A DNA stretch of 61,259 nt, from assembly GCA_013286465.1 (NCBI GenBank), contig JABDFR010000010.1, forward strand, positions 1 to 61,259, given 5' to 3'. Every line of letters starts with the position of its first letter. Position 1 is the stretch's first letter. Positions 16,579 through 24,632 of the stretch are shown in pieces. The notes below the pieces were generated by a model. It made no database searches. It saw nothing but the letters and a program-made list of their open reading frames with translations, and had not been told where the DNA came from. Position numbers and translations under genes: made by a program. This stretch comes from Acidobacteriota bacterium. GTDB taxonomy: Bacteria > Acidobacteriota > Terriglobia > Acidiferrales > UBA7541.

Positions 16579-17940
16579 CTACGCGCCGATGGCGGTGCGT
16601 AGAGCGCCGGCTAGGGCGTGGGCCCAGCGCTGGACGTCTTCGTCGCGCTCGGCTTCTACCATTACCCTTGCGAGCTTTTCGGTGCCCGAATAGCGGAGGA
16701 CTACGCGGCCTGAATCGCCGAGAGTTTTTTGCGCTTCGGCCAAAGTTGACGCTACGTCTGGTAGCGAATCGAGTGGAGGCTTGGAGCGGACTTTTACGTT
16801 CACGATCGTTTGGGGATAGATTTTCAGGTCGGACACTAGCGCATCGAGCGGGCCTTCTGAGGCGATTAACGAGGCGATTTTAACTGCGGTTAACATGCCA
16901 TCGCCGGTAGTGGCATCGTCCAGAAATAAAATATGCCCAGATTGCTCGCCGCCTAGATTTGCGCCGATGCGCTGCATTTCTTCGAGCACATAGCGATCGC
17001 CTACGGCGGCGCGGGCTAGCTTTAATCCCGAATTTTCCAGCGCGCGCTCGAGACCGAGATTCGCCATTGTGGTGCCGACGATTGTCGAGCCCTTCAACGT
17101 CCCGCGCGCTTTCATGTAACGGCCCATGGAAAGAATCACGCCGTCGCCATCGACTAATTTTCCAGTGGCGCTACAAAAGATGGCGCGATCCGCGTCGCCA
17201 TCGAAGGCCACGCCCAGTGCGGCGTGCGTCTCGACCACTTTCTTCTGCATCACTTCGGGATGCAGAGATCCGCAGCCGGCGTTAATGTTGCGGCCATCGG
17301 GACGATCGTTCAGGGACAGAACGTCGGCGCCGAGCGAGCGAAACAATCGCGGGGCTAGGGCGCTGGCCGCGCCATTGGCGCTATCGAGCACGATTTTCAT
17401 GCCGGTCAGCTTCACACCGGCGGGAACCATGGCGCGCAACGACGCTAGATAGTCTTCCTCGAGCTTTGGATCGCTCTCGATGCGGGCTTGCGCGGTGACT
17501 TGCTCGTGGACTTCCGGGGAAAGAATTTCTTCCTCGATTTCCGCTTCAATCGCGTCGGGAAATTTCATGCCGCTCGAGGAAACCAGCTTGACGCCATTAT
17601 CGTGATAGGGATTGTGGGAGGCGGAGATTACCACGCCTGCTGCGAATCCTTCGTTGCGCACCAGCCAGGCCACGCCCGGAGTGGTGAGCACGCCGGTGGA
17701 AACCGCCTGCGTTCCGGCAGACGCGAGGCCTCGGGCGAGACATTCTTCGATGTGCGGGCCGGATTCGCGCGTATCGCGGCCGATCAGCACAGGCTTGCGG
17801 GCCTGGCCTGCTGCGGCTGCTTTTGCGCCGTGCAGATAGTGGCCTAGAGCGGCGCCTACGCGGACCAATGTCGCGTCATCGAGCGGAAATTCGCCCGGGA
17901 CACCTCGGATTCCATCTGTGCCAAAAAGCTGTTTGCCCAT
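16579..17940 (-). CDS. glmM: Phosphoglucosamine mutase
   Basis: The 453-residue enzyme converts glucosamine-6-phosphate to glucosamine-1-phosphate in the pathway to UDP-GlcNAc for peptidoglycan. The start 'GKQLFGTDGIRG' and the phosphoserine loop ISASHNPYHDNGVK (Ser in SASHNP) are diagnostic. The metal loop reads 'DGDADRAIF', the sugar-binding loop 'GGEQSGHI', and the phosphate-binding loop 'RYSGTEKLARVM'. Length and order are normal. It is transcribed away from the AI-2E-family gene; the 145-bp space between them should contain both promoters. Confidence 0.96.
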   Translation of the reverse strand: MGKQLFGTDGIRGVPGEFPLDDATLVRVGAALGHYLHGAKAAAAGQARKPVLIGRDTRESGPHIEECLARGLASAGTQAVSTGVLTTPGVAWLVRNEGFAAGVVISASHNPYHDNGVKLVSSSGMKFPDAIEAEIEEEILSPEVHEQVTAQARIESDPKLEEDYLASLRAMVPAGVKLTGMKIVLDSANGAASALAPRLFRSLGADVLSLNDRPDGRNINAGCGSLHPEVMQKKVVETHAALGVAFDGDADRAIFCSATGKLVDGDGVILSMGRYMKARGTLKGSTIVGTTMANLGLERALENSGLKLARAAVGDRYVLEEMQRIGANLGGEQSGHILFLDDATTGDGMLTAVKIASLIASEGPLDALVSDLKIYPQTIVNVKVRSKPPLDSLPDVASTLAEAQKTLGDSGRVVLRYSGTEKLARVMVEAERDEDVQRWAHALAGALRTAIGA

Positions 17941-18085
17941 GGGGTGCGGATTCGCGGGAAGCGCGCGATGAATTTCGAGTCTAGCACAGGGTCAAGCGGC
18001 TCGATGCGCTGTCGCGCGCGCTGTAGTCGAATTTGTAACGCCGCCGCGCGCGGAATCCAGCCAATTGCGCGGACTATGCTATCGT

Positions 18086-19177
18086 ATGGCAACTACTATG
18101 GAGACTCAGACACCCATCGTGTCCGTCGCGAACGCGACTTTCCGTTTGCCGAATTCGGCGAGCGCGCGGATTATTGCCGCTGGAATCGTGATCGCTTTTC
18201 TGCACTTCGCTTCGAGCGTGGTGGTTACGCTGCTGGTCGCCGTGCTGCTGGCTTATTTCCTCGATCCTGTCGTTACTTGGCTCGAGGATTGGCATATTCC
18301 GCGAGCGTTGGGCGCATTTCTGATCGTGATGTTTGTGATTGGAATTTTCGTGTTCATCGGCTGGGTGCTGGTCAGCAAGATCGACACTTTCTCGGCCAAT
18401 TGGCCGAAGTTCAGCGTGCCTTTGCACAAGGTCACGACCGCGGTGGAAACGCGCCTCGAAGGAATCGAAGCGCACGTTTCGGAAATCGGTCCCGGGGACA
18501 ACGCCGGGTCGAAAGCGGTGCAGCTTACGGAATCGCATCCGTTCCGCAATGTGGTGGTATCGAAGTTGAGCGGGTTGTACGAGGTAGTTCTCGGAGCGAC
18601 ATTCATTCCCTTCCTGCTTTTCTTTATGCTCGCGGCGAAGCGGCAGGTGTGGCACGCCACGATGCAATTGTTTCCTGCGACGCAGCGGACGCAGGTGAAG
18701 CAAACGTTGACGGACGTGAGCGCGGTGTTGCGCAGTTACGTGGTGGGCACTTCGATGGTGGCTGTTACTTTGGTGCTGGCCAGTTGGCTTTTCTTCTGGG
18801 CGATTGGATTGGACTACTCGTTTCTGACCGGGCTGGTCGCCGGACTTCTCAATCTCGTGCCGTATCTTGGCGTGGTGTTGTCGTTTGTTCCGCCGACGCT
18901 GGTGGGCTTGGGGAAATTCACTACGATTGGGCCGTTTTTGGGCATTTATGCGATGCTGATGTTTTTGCATTTGATCACCGCTAATTTGTTGTTTCCGGCG
19001 ATGGTGGGAAAGCGCGTCCATTTGAATGCGCTGGCAGTGACGGTCTCTTTGCTTTTTTGGGGCTGGATCTGGGGCGCGGCGGGATTGATTTTGGCGATAC
19101 CGATTACTGCGACCATAAAAGTCCTCTGCGATAACATCGAAAGCTGCCAACCGATCGGGCGCTGGCTCGGCGCTTAA
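18086..19177 (+). CDS. AI-2E family (UPF0118/PerM) membrane transporter
   Basis: The protein of about 363 residues has the eight-helix pattern of this family: 'IIAAGIVIAFLHFASSVVVT', 'LLVAVLLAYFLDPVVTWLED', a soluble loop, then 'VVLGATFIPFLLFFMLAAK', 'YVVGTSMVAVTLVLASWLFF', 'LVAGLLNLVPYLGVVLSFVP' and 'FWGWIWGAAGLILAIPITAT'. The PYLGxxL and GxxWG signatures fit. Substrates of the family vary (autoinducer-2, Na+/H+ exchange), so none is claimed. ATG at 18086 is preferred; ATG at 18098 is also possible. Confidence 0.85.
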   Translation: MATTMETQTPIVSVANATFRLPNSASARIIAAGIVIAFLHFASSVVVTLLVAVLLAYFLDPVVTWLEDWHIPRALGAFLIVMFVIGIFVFIGWVLVSKIDTFSANWPKFSVPLHKVTTAVETRLEGIEAHVSEIGPGDNAGSKAVQLTESHPFRNVVVSKLSGLYEVVLGATFIPFLLFFMLAAKRQVWHATMQLFPATQRTQVKQTLTDVSAVLRSYVVGTSMVAVTLVLASWLFFWAIGLDYSFLTGLVAGLLNLVPYLGVVLSFVPPTLVGLGKFTTIGPFLGIYAMLMFLHLITANLLFPAMVGKRVHLNALAVTVSLLFWGWIWGAAGLILAIPITATIKVLCDNIESCQPIGRWLGA

Positions 19178-19192
19178 ATTTCCGCGATTCTC

Positions 19193-19353
19193 GTAGGGCC
19201 CGTGCTTTATGCCGGGCCTCTTGGGCTAGATGTAACGTTACGGCGCGATTTCCGCACACCCAAAACTCTGTAACAACCGTCTGCGCCGTGCCGCGATCTT
19301 GCCGTAATTTCACATCCTGCATGAAGAGGCCCGGCATAAAGCGCGGGCCCTAC
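19193..19353. repeat. Inverted REP pair, family B (GGCCCG type)
   Basis: Arms at 19193-19222 and 19324-19353 are reverse complements with one mismatch. From outside each reads GTAG, GGCCCG, a loop of about ten bases, CGGGCC, TCTT. The pair fills the gap between convergent genes, the left arm starting 15 bp after the transporter stop and the right arm ending six bases before the beta-barrel gene's stop. Single copies occur at 24298 and 34408. Confidence 0.75.
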
Positions 19354-19359
19354 GAAATG

Positions 19360-19881
19360 CTAGAACCGCAAGACTATTCCGGCGGAGGCTCGGGCGTTGT
19401 TTTGATTAAAGCCGCCGAAGCGCGTGTAGACGTCATCGAGCTCGAAGAGGCGGAAGCCGAGATTGTGTGTCGCGCGCACGTCGATCCCGCCGCCGAATTC
19501 CATGGCGTAGGAATTATCCGTTGCGCCGCTCACGTTCAGGTGGCCGCCGCCGAAAAGAATGTGGGCGAATGGCGAGACGCGGGACGGCAAACTAAATTGC
19601 GGGCCGAACATGTAGGTGTGCACGCTTGAACTGATGCCTCCTGGTGAACCGTAATCACCGGCGAAATCGCCGACGATTCCGAGTACAGGGAACAGCTTGA
19701 AATTGACCGACGCGTTCCAACCATTCAAATTTACGTCTACGCCGGTGGGGTTGTAGCGCATGTAGGAATAGCCGCCGAAGACTTCGGCGTGGGGCTGGAA
19801 CTGTGCTTTGGCCGTGAGAGAAGTGCACAACACCATGGCTGCCAGCAGGAGAATATTTCTCACCGTTTTCGCCGTTCTCAT
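19360..19881 (-). CDS. Small outer-membrane beta-barrel protein
   Basis: The 173-residue protein has a signal peptide (NILLLAAMVLCTSLTAKAQ) and alternating aromatic strands typical of eight-stranded OmpX/OmpA-like barrels: 'AEVFGGYSYMRYNPTGVDV', 'WNASVNFKLFPVLGIVGDF', 'HTYMFGPQFSLP', 'PFAHILFGGGH'. It ends in 'ASAGIVLRF', with the terminal Phe used for barrel assembly. GGAGG lies eight bases before the ATG. It is a single gene; its function is not evident. Confidence 0.82.
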   Translation of the reverse strand: MRTAKTVRNILLLAAMVLCTSLTAKAQFQPHAEVFGGYSYMRYNPTGVDVNLNGWNASVNFKLFPVLGIVGDFAGDYGSPGGISSSVHTYMFGPQFSLPSRVSPFAHILFGGGHLNVSGATDNSYAMEFGGGIDVRATHNLGFRLFELDDVYTRFGGFNQNNARASAGIVLRF

Positions 19882-20218
19882 CTAGGAGTCCTCCGTATGA
19901 AGTATGAAGTTGCGGTGACGCCTTGCACCGCTGCCAGTGGGAAAGGAGTCCGTGGCGACCGCGTGCGTGTTTGCAACGAGGTCTCCCTGAGGACTTGCTT
20001 GCTCCGGCACAGATGGGATGTCGAAGTGGGCTGGAAGGTTTGCCACATTTTGGTGCAATGAGCGAAATTGAGAAACATTGAGTGCGGTTTCGAGGCGTCG
20101 TTGTTGAAGGAAATCAGCAACGGCAAACGCGAGAGCATAAAAACACCTCAGCGGCTAAAGCCATGGTGACTTCGCTGCATTTTCGGCATGAGTGAAGTCA
20201 AGCCCTGACAAAACGTCG
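19882..20218. other. Intergenic stretch, no gene recognised
   Basis: About 340 bp separate the beta-barrel gene from the end of the acyl-ligase gene. I see no REP hairpin, no terminator with a T-tract and no convincing reading frame. The barrel gene's promoter should lie here on the minus strand, but no consensus boxes stand out. Confidence 0.5.
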
Positions 20219-23161
20219 CTACAAAAGCGGCTCGCCGGTATTTTCGGCGATGATTTCGCGGACGGCGTCGCGGAGTCTTACGATTTCGTGCCAGTCGGCT
20301 TGCGGGGTGCCGCTGTCGCCGGCGCGATCTACCGCGTCTTCGTTGGGCTGGACGAGCGGGCCGAATTTCACTTCGATGTGGCCGAATTTTGGGAGCAGCG
20401 TTTTGTCGCGCAGGATTTCTCGGGCGCCTCGGACGGCTACCGGGCAGATGGGGCGTCCGGCTAGGACTGCGGATTTGAATGCGCCTAATTGAAATGGGCG
20501 GATGCCCGGGGTGGACGTGAAAGTTCCTTCGGGAAAAATCAGAACGGATTCGCCGCGATCCAGGGCTTCGCCTACGCCTTCGGTTTGTTTTACGCGGGCT
20601 TGGGAATCGCTGCGATCGAACGTGAAATGTCCGGAGCGATTCAGGAATTTGCCGATGAGCGGCATGGTGCGGACTTCGCCTTTGGCAACGAAGCGGACGC
20701 TTGAGGGAACTGTTGCCAGCGTGACGAGTACATCGAGATAGCTGGAATGATTGGGGGCGAAAATCCAGGGGCCCGAGCCGCTGAGTTTGGCGAGTACGTC
20801 GCCGCCATTGGAGGAGATGCGCATTCCGGCGCAGGCGAGCATGGCGCGTGCGCCGAATCTGGTGACGCGTGCGGCGGCGCCGCGATTGGGCGCTAGTGAA
20901 ACTGCTAGCCAGAGCGGACCGATGAACCCGCCGAAGACGGCTAGCGCGTAGAGGCCGTAGATTGTTTCGGCGGTGGATTTCGCGCCGCTTTTCAGGCCGT
21001 TGCCTAGTCGTTGCGGAGCGCTGATCAATGCCAGGCGCGCCATTTGCAGCCAGATGGGAGTTTGTTTTCCGAGGCGGCCTGCTAGATAGAGACGGCGCGT
21101 TTCCATGCGGCGCAATTTTCCGCTGGAAGTTTTTGGTATGGAATGCGGCGGAAGTAATTCGATCAGATCGGGCGGCATGCCGATGGCTTGCGAAACGAGC
21201 GCATTAATTTCTGAAGTTACGCGCTGGCGTTCGCCTGCTTCGCGCAATTCGGCGGCGACGATGAAACGCTCGGTGCCGCTGCGTTGGTCGGGGGCGCCGA
21301 AGGCTACTACGCAGCCTGTGCGGACGCCTTTTACGCGGCCTACTACTTCTTCGATTTCGTGGGGGTAGAGATTGCGTCCGCCTTTGATGATGATGTCTTT
21401 GGCGCGGCCGGTGATGTAAAGCTCGTTGCCGGCGCGATAGGCGAGATCGCCGGAATCTAGCCAGCCGTCCGGTTGCACGAGTGCTTTTGTTGCTGTGGGA
21501 TTGCGGTAGTAGCCCTGCGTCGTTGACGCTCCGCGAAATAACAAGCGGCCTTCGATGCGGTCGCCGGCTTCACGTCCTTCGCGATCCAAAATTTTCACTT
21601 CAATTCCCGGGATTGGCGAGCCGGCGGAGACAAAATCTAGAGCGCTTGCGTCGGCTGCGCCTGTCGCAGGCAGAGCGCGGCCTTCGCCCTCGAACTCTTT
21701 GCGCGCGATGCGATCCACTTTGTAGCCTGTGCCGATGGCTGGAGCGGAAACGCAGAGCGAGGCTTCAGCCAGACCATAGACCGGCATGAGGGCTTCGCGG
21801 CGGAATCCGGCGGGCGCGAAGCGGGCTGCGAATCTTTCCATCGTTTCTGCTCGGACCGGCTCGGCGCCGTTTAACGCGCCGCGCCAGCAACTCAAATCCA
21901 GGCCTTCGATATCAGCGTCGGTGATTTTTCTGGTGCAAAGTTCATAGGCGAAATTCGGGGCGGGGCTTATGGTGCCGCGATGTGTGTGAATGGCGCGCAG
22001 CCAGCGCTCGGGGCGGGTTAAAAATGCCAGGGGGGACATTACATAAACCGGAACTCCGTAGCAGAGCGGAACGAACCAGGCGCCGATCAGGCCCATGTCG
22101 TGATAGAGCGGGAGCCAGCTGACGGCAACGTCGGTGGGGAGGAGATTCACGCTCTCGCCGATGGCGCGGATATTGGCTAGCAGATTTGCGTGCGTGAGGA
22201 CGACGCCTTTGGGATCGCCTGTGGAGCCGGAGGTGTATTGCAAGAAGGCAATTTCTTCGCCGCGGGATTTTCCGCGCAGATGGCCGTCGGTGGGGCGGTT
22301 TTCGGATTTTGGCGGGGCGGCTGATTCATGGGAGCCGGCTAGTCCGGCGGCATCGAGGATGTCGATTAGCGACGGGACTCGCGGGCCTAAAATTCGCGCT
22401 AGGCTTTCTACCTGGCGGAAGGTGATCAGGAATTTGGCTTCGGCGTTGTGGAGAATGCCTTCTTGTCGGGCGGCATATTCTTCGATGCGGTCGGCGCGGA
22501 AGGGGGGATACATCGGAACGGGAATGCCGCCGGCCATCCAGATGCCGGCGAAACAGAAGAAGAAATCGGGGCTGGTGGGGAGCATCAGGGCTACGGTCTG
22601 GCCTGGGGCTAGACCTCGGCGTTTGAGGCCTGCGCCTACTGCGGCGGCTCGCTCGAGGAGTTCGCCTGCGGTGATGGTGCGAAGGCGGTCGTCTTGTTCG
22701 TAGATGTGGATATGGGCGGCTTGGGGTTCGGCGCGGCCTCGGGCGATTAGGATTTCGGTTAGGGATTCGGCGGCTTCGCGGACGCTTCGGAGCCAGGTTT
22801 GATCGCAGGCTTGGGATTGCTCCGAAGCTGGGCCTGCTGTTGCTGCGGTGCGTGTGGTTGCGGTGCGGTTGGATGGGGCTTCGACTAGGACTGCTTCTAC
22901 CAGGTCGCCTACTGTATCGGCTTCGGATAGGGCGCTGTCTGGTAGGTGTACTGAGAAGGCTTTATCTAGGCGGACCAGTAGCTCGACTCTTTCTAGGCTG
23001 CCTAGACCTAGGTCGCGTTCTAGGTGGGCGCTTAGGCCTGCTCTTGCGCAAGTTTCTGTGGCGGAACGATTTCCTAGTTCTTCGAGTAGTTCGCGGACTA
23101 TGGCGAGGATTTGGCTTTCGATTTGGGGGGTGCGGTCGAGTTTTAGGCCGGGAGTGGACAT
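20219..23161 (-). CDS. Three-domain ACP / fatty-acyl-AMP ligase / PlsC-type acyltransferase
   Basis: The protein of about 980 residues holds three domains. Residues 1-90 form a carrier domain with the phosphopantetheine Ser in 'DLGLGSLERVELL' (Ser55). Residues about 120-700 form an acyl-adenylating domain with YTSGSTGDPKG (about 309-320), 'WLPLYHDMGLIGAWF', 'PVYGLAEASLCVS' and 'YITGRAKDIIIKGGRNLYP', closest in look to fatty-acyl-AMP ligases. Residues about 730-980 form a PlsC-type acyltransferase with NHSSYLD (804-810) and FPEGT (876-880). It could load a fatty acid on its own carrier and transfer it to a lysolipid or another acceptor. The ATG at 23161 fits the carrier domain; GTG at 23221 is an alternative. 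Confidence 0.9.
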   Translation of the reverse strand: MSTPGLKLDRTPQIESQILAIVRELLEELGNRSATETCARAGLSAHLERDLGLGSLERVELLVRLDKAFSVHLPDSALSEADTVGDLVEAVLVEAPSNRTATTRTAATAGPASEQSQACDQTWLRSVREAAESLTEILIARGRAEPQAAHIHIYEQDDRLRTITAGELLERAAAVGAGLKRRGLAPGQTVALMLPTSPDFFFCFAGIWMAGGIPVPMYPPFRADRIEEYAARQEGILHNAEAKFLITFRQVESLARILGPRVPSLIDILDAAGLAGSHESAAPPKSENRPTDGHLRGKSRGEEIAFLQYTSGSTGDPKGVVLTHANLLANIRAIGESVNLLPTDVAVSWLPLYHDMGLIGAWFVPLCYGVPVYVMSPLAFLTRPERWLRAIHTHRGTISPAPNFAYELCTRKITDADIEGLDLSCWRGALNGAEPVRAETMERFAARFAPAGFRREALMPVYGLAEASLCVSAPAIGTGYKVDRIARKEFEGEGRALPATGAADASALDFVSAGSPIPGIEVKILDREGREAGDRIEGRLLFRGASTTQGYYRNPTATKALVQPDGWLDSGDLAYRAGNELYITGRAKDIIIKGGRNLYPHEIEEVVGRVKGVRTGCVVAFGAPDQRSGTERFIVAAELREAGERQRVTSEINALVSQAIGMPPDLIELLPPHSIPKTSSGKLRRMETRRLYLAGRLGKQTPIWLQMARLALISAPQRLGNGLKSGAKSTAETIYGLYALAVFGGFIGPLWLAVSLAPNRGAAARVTRFGARAMLACAGMRISSNGGDVLAKLSGSGPWIFAPNHSSYLDVLVTLATVPSSVRFVAKGEVRTMPLIGKFLNRSGHFTFDRSDSQARVKQTEGVGEALDRGESVLIFPEGTFTSTPGIRPFQLGAFKSAVLAGRPICPVAVRGAREILRDKTLLPKFGHIEVKFGPLVQPNEDAVDRAGDSGTPQADWHEIVRLRDAVREIIAENTGEPLL

Positions 23162-23313
23162 GGGCTCTCGGTGATTTTCCCCCCGGGGATGGGTTGTTGG
23201 TTGCTGAGCGAAGGCTATCACTGTGGGGGGCTTGGGTACAACGGCTACACCTTGGCTGGGTTAACGTCAAAGACGAGGCCGGCAGCAAAGTCTAAGGACG
23301 GGGCCGAAAACCG

Positions 23314-23339
23314 GGCGGGACTGAAAGGCCCGCCTCTAC
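23314..23339 (-). repeat. Single REP hairpin, family F (GGCGGG type)
   Basis: GGCGGG, a nine-base loop and CCCGCC are followed by T and CTAC at 23336-23339, so on the minus strand it reads GTAG plus hairpin. It lies between the stop of the Cys-rich unknown gene and the start of the acyl-ligase gene. It is the only copy of this sequence here. Confidence 0.55.
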
Positions 23340-23374
23340 GAAACCAAGACCGCAAAGGCTACTGCGAGCAACTA

Positions 23375-23899
23375 CTAAGTGCCGTTTTTGTCGTGATTAG
23401 AAATTGAGACTTTTGTTTGTTTTGTTGGGGTTACGGCGTTTTCTAATGAGTTTGGTGTCGTGATTAGGATTGTTTTTAGTTGGGCGGTGGTTTTTTCCTC
23501 TTCGGATGGTGGTAAGTCTATGTGACGGTGGGAGATAACTACGTTGTGGGTTGGCTCGGTCCAGCGGCCTTCTTCGTTTAGGTGGCTGTAGGCGCGGATG
23601 GCGCGGAGGACGCAATCGCCGGTGACTCGTGCGCCTTCGGCGTTTTCTAGGAGGCGATCGAGGGCGGAGCGTAGGTTGCGGCGGCGGTATTCGTAGAGGC
23701 CGGTGGCGTGGACGTGGCGGTAGAGGGTCATGCGGTCGTGGATTTCGGTGTATTGGAGGGTGAGGTAGTGGGGACTTAGCCAGTGGAGATAGGCGGAGTC
23801 GATCTCCTCGCGTTTTTCGGAATTGCAGATGGAGCATTTGCGGGAGTGGCGTTCGGGATTGACGGGGTGGTGCTGTTGGGTGATCGGATTGTCGGTCAT
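23375..23899 (-). CDS. Unknown Cys-containing protein, possibly DNA-binding
   Basis: I recognise no named domain in these 174 residues. Near the N-terminus 'HSRKCSICNSEKREEIDSA' holds a CxxC pair preceded by His, suggesting a metal site. 'SPHYLTLQYTEIHDRMTLYR' and 'HVHATGLYEYRRRNLRSALD' look like two helices of the sort found in helix-turn-helix or phage terminase small-subunit proteins, so DNA binding is possible. The Lys/Thr/Asn-rich tail looks disordered. The frame opens at 24004, but the ATG at 23899 directly precedes the hydrophilic start. The gene stands alone. Confidence 0.6.
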   Translation of the reverse strand: MTDNPITQQHHPVNPERHSRKCSICNSEKREEIDSAYLHWLSPHYLTLQYTEIHDRMTLYRHVHATGLYEYRRRNLRSALDRLLENAEGARVTGDCVLRAIRAYSHLNEEGRWTEPTHNVVISHRHIDLPPSEEEKTTAQLKTILITTPNSLENAVTPTKQTKVSISNHDKNGT

Positions 23900-24045
23900 A
23901 GTGGCGAGATAGATAACATTTTTGAAGGGATGGGGGTATGGTACGGAACGCGGAAGTACGGGCGTGAGCGAGGAGAAAGTCGAACCGGGGTGTTTGTTTC
24001 GCACATTCGTCCGGCCGCGTGTGGTAGGTGTTGGCGCGATTGCGG

Positions 24046-24075
24046 TCGTAAGAGCCGGCGGGACGCCAGCGCTAC
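24046..24075 (-). repeat. Single REP, family A (copy 3, unpaired)
   Basis: TCGTAAGAGCCGGCGGGACG and the following CCAGCGCTAC match the right arm of the family A pairs. No left arm is found nearby. The stretch 23900-24632 has no gene; it holds this repeat, a candidate small RNA, repeats of families B and E, and the promoter of the TonB receptor gene. Confidence 0.75.
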
Positions 24076-24156
24076 TTTAGGTCTTTGGTACTAGGCGAAA
24101 ATGAACCTTTTGGGCTATCGCCTTGGGCGGTTGTCGCTGGCATCATTCTTAGTGTT

Positions 24157-24254
24157 CGAGGCTGGGCGCCCCCCATAGTCGCCGAGTTTCGAGCTGCACC
24201 TCCATCACCCCATGCCCACGGCGGCCGGCACCCCCACCGGCCGCCTTTTTTTTT
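24157..24254 (+). ncRNA. Candidate small RNA ending in a strong terminator
   Basis: A hairpin pairs CGAGGCTGGGC (24157-24167) with GCCGAGTTTCG (24181-24191), ten of eleven positions including two G-U pairs. It is followed by a terminator with nine T residues. The only gene to the left is on the minus strand, so nothing protein-coding on the plus strand uses this terminator. The 5' end is unknown and could lie anywhere after the REP at 24075. Confidence 0.35.
24220..24254 (+). terminator. Rho-independent terminator, plus strand
   Basis: The perfect stem GGCGGCCGG/CCGGCCGCC (24220-24228 and 24237-24245) with an eight-base loop is followed by nine T residues. Confidence 0.85.
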
Positions 24255-24297
24255 CCGCGTATATTTTTACGATTTCTAATCCACGAACATTTTGCAT

Positions 24298-24328
24298 GAA
24301 GAGGCCCGGCATAAAGCGCGGGCCCTAC
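24298..24328 (-). repeat. Single REP, family B
   Basis: AAGAGGCCCGGCATAAAGCG with GGGCCCTAC is the right arm of family B without a left partner. It is identical to the right arm at 19324 and the copy at 34408. Confidence 0.75.
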
Positions 24329-24348
24329 GGGAAAACCCAGTGCCACGG

Positions 24349-24428
24349 CGGGAGGGTGGTGAACCCCCTCCCGTACGGGGCCGAACGCCCAATGCCAAAA
24401 CGGGCGGGAGATGAACCCCCGCCCCTGC
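24349..24428. repeat. Decayed family E-like hairpins
   Basis: GGGAGGG with a TGGTGAAC loop and CCCTCCC (about 24351-24372) is followed by GTAC. Further on, a GGGCGGGAGATGAACCCCCG palindrome is seen. Pieces of the family E tail (GGGGCCGAACGCCC) lie between them. These look like diverged REP copies. Confidence 0.45.
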
Positions 24429-24472
24429 TGGCTCTTGGTCATTTTGTTTATTCTGCTTTGCTCGCCTTACCC

Positions 24473-24501
24473 TTGACATCTTGGGGCGTCGAATCTATAC
24501 A
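24473..24501 (+). promoter_or_regulatory. Sigma-70-type promoter of the TonB receptor gene
   Basis: TTGACA (24473-24478) and TATACA (24496-24501) are separated by 17 bases. Transcription would start near 24508, leaving a 5' leader of about 125 nt before the receptor's ATG. Confidence 0.7.
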
Positions 24502-24632
24502 CATCCTCAGAGTCATTGGGCGGCGTTGATTTTTGGGGTGGTTTTGTTGCGGTGCTCGAACAGGGGTGTTCGGCAGGGGCGTCCCAGCCTACTTTTTTCT
24601 CATCTGTCACGAGCCGCCTATGGAGGTGTGGC

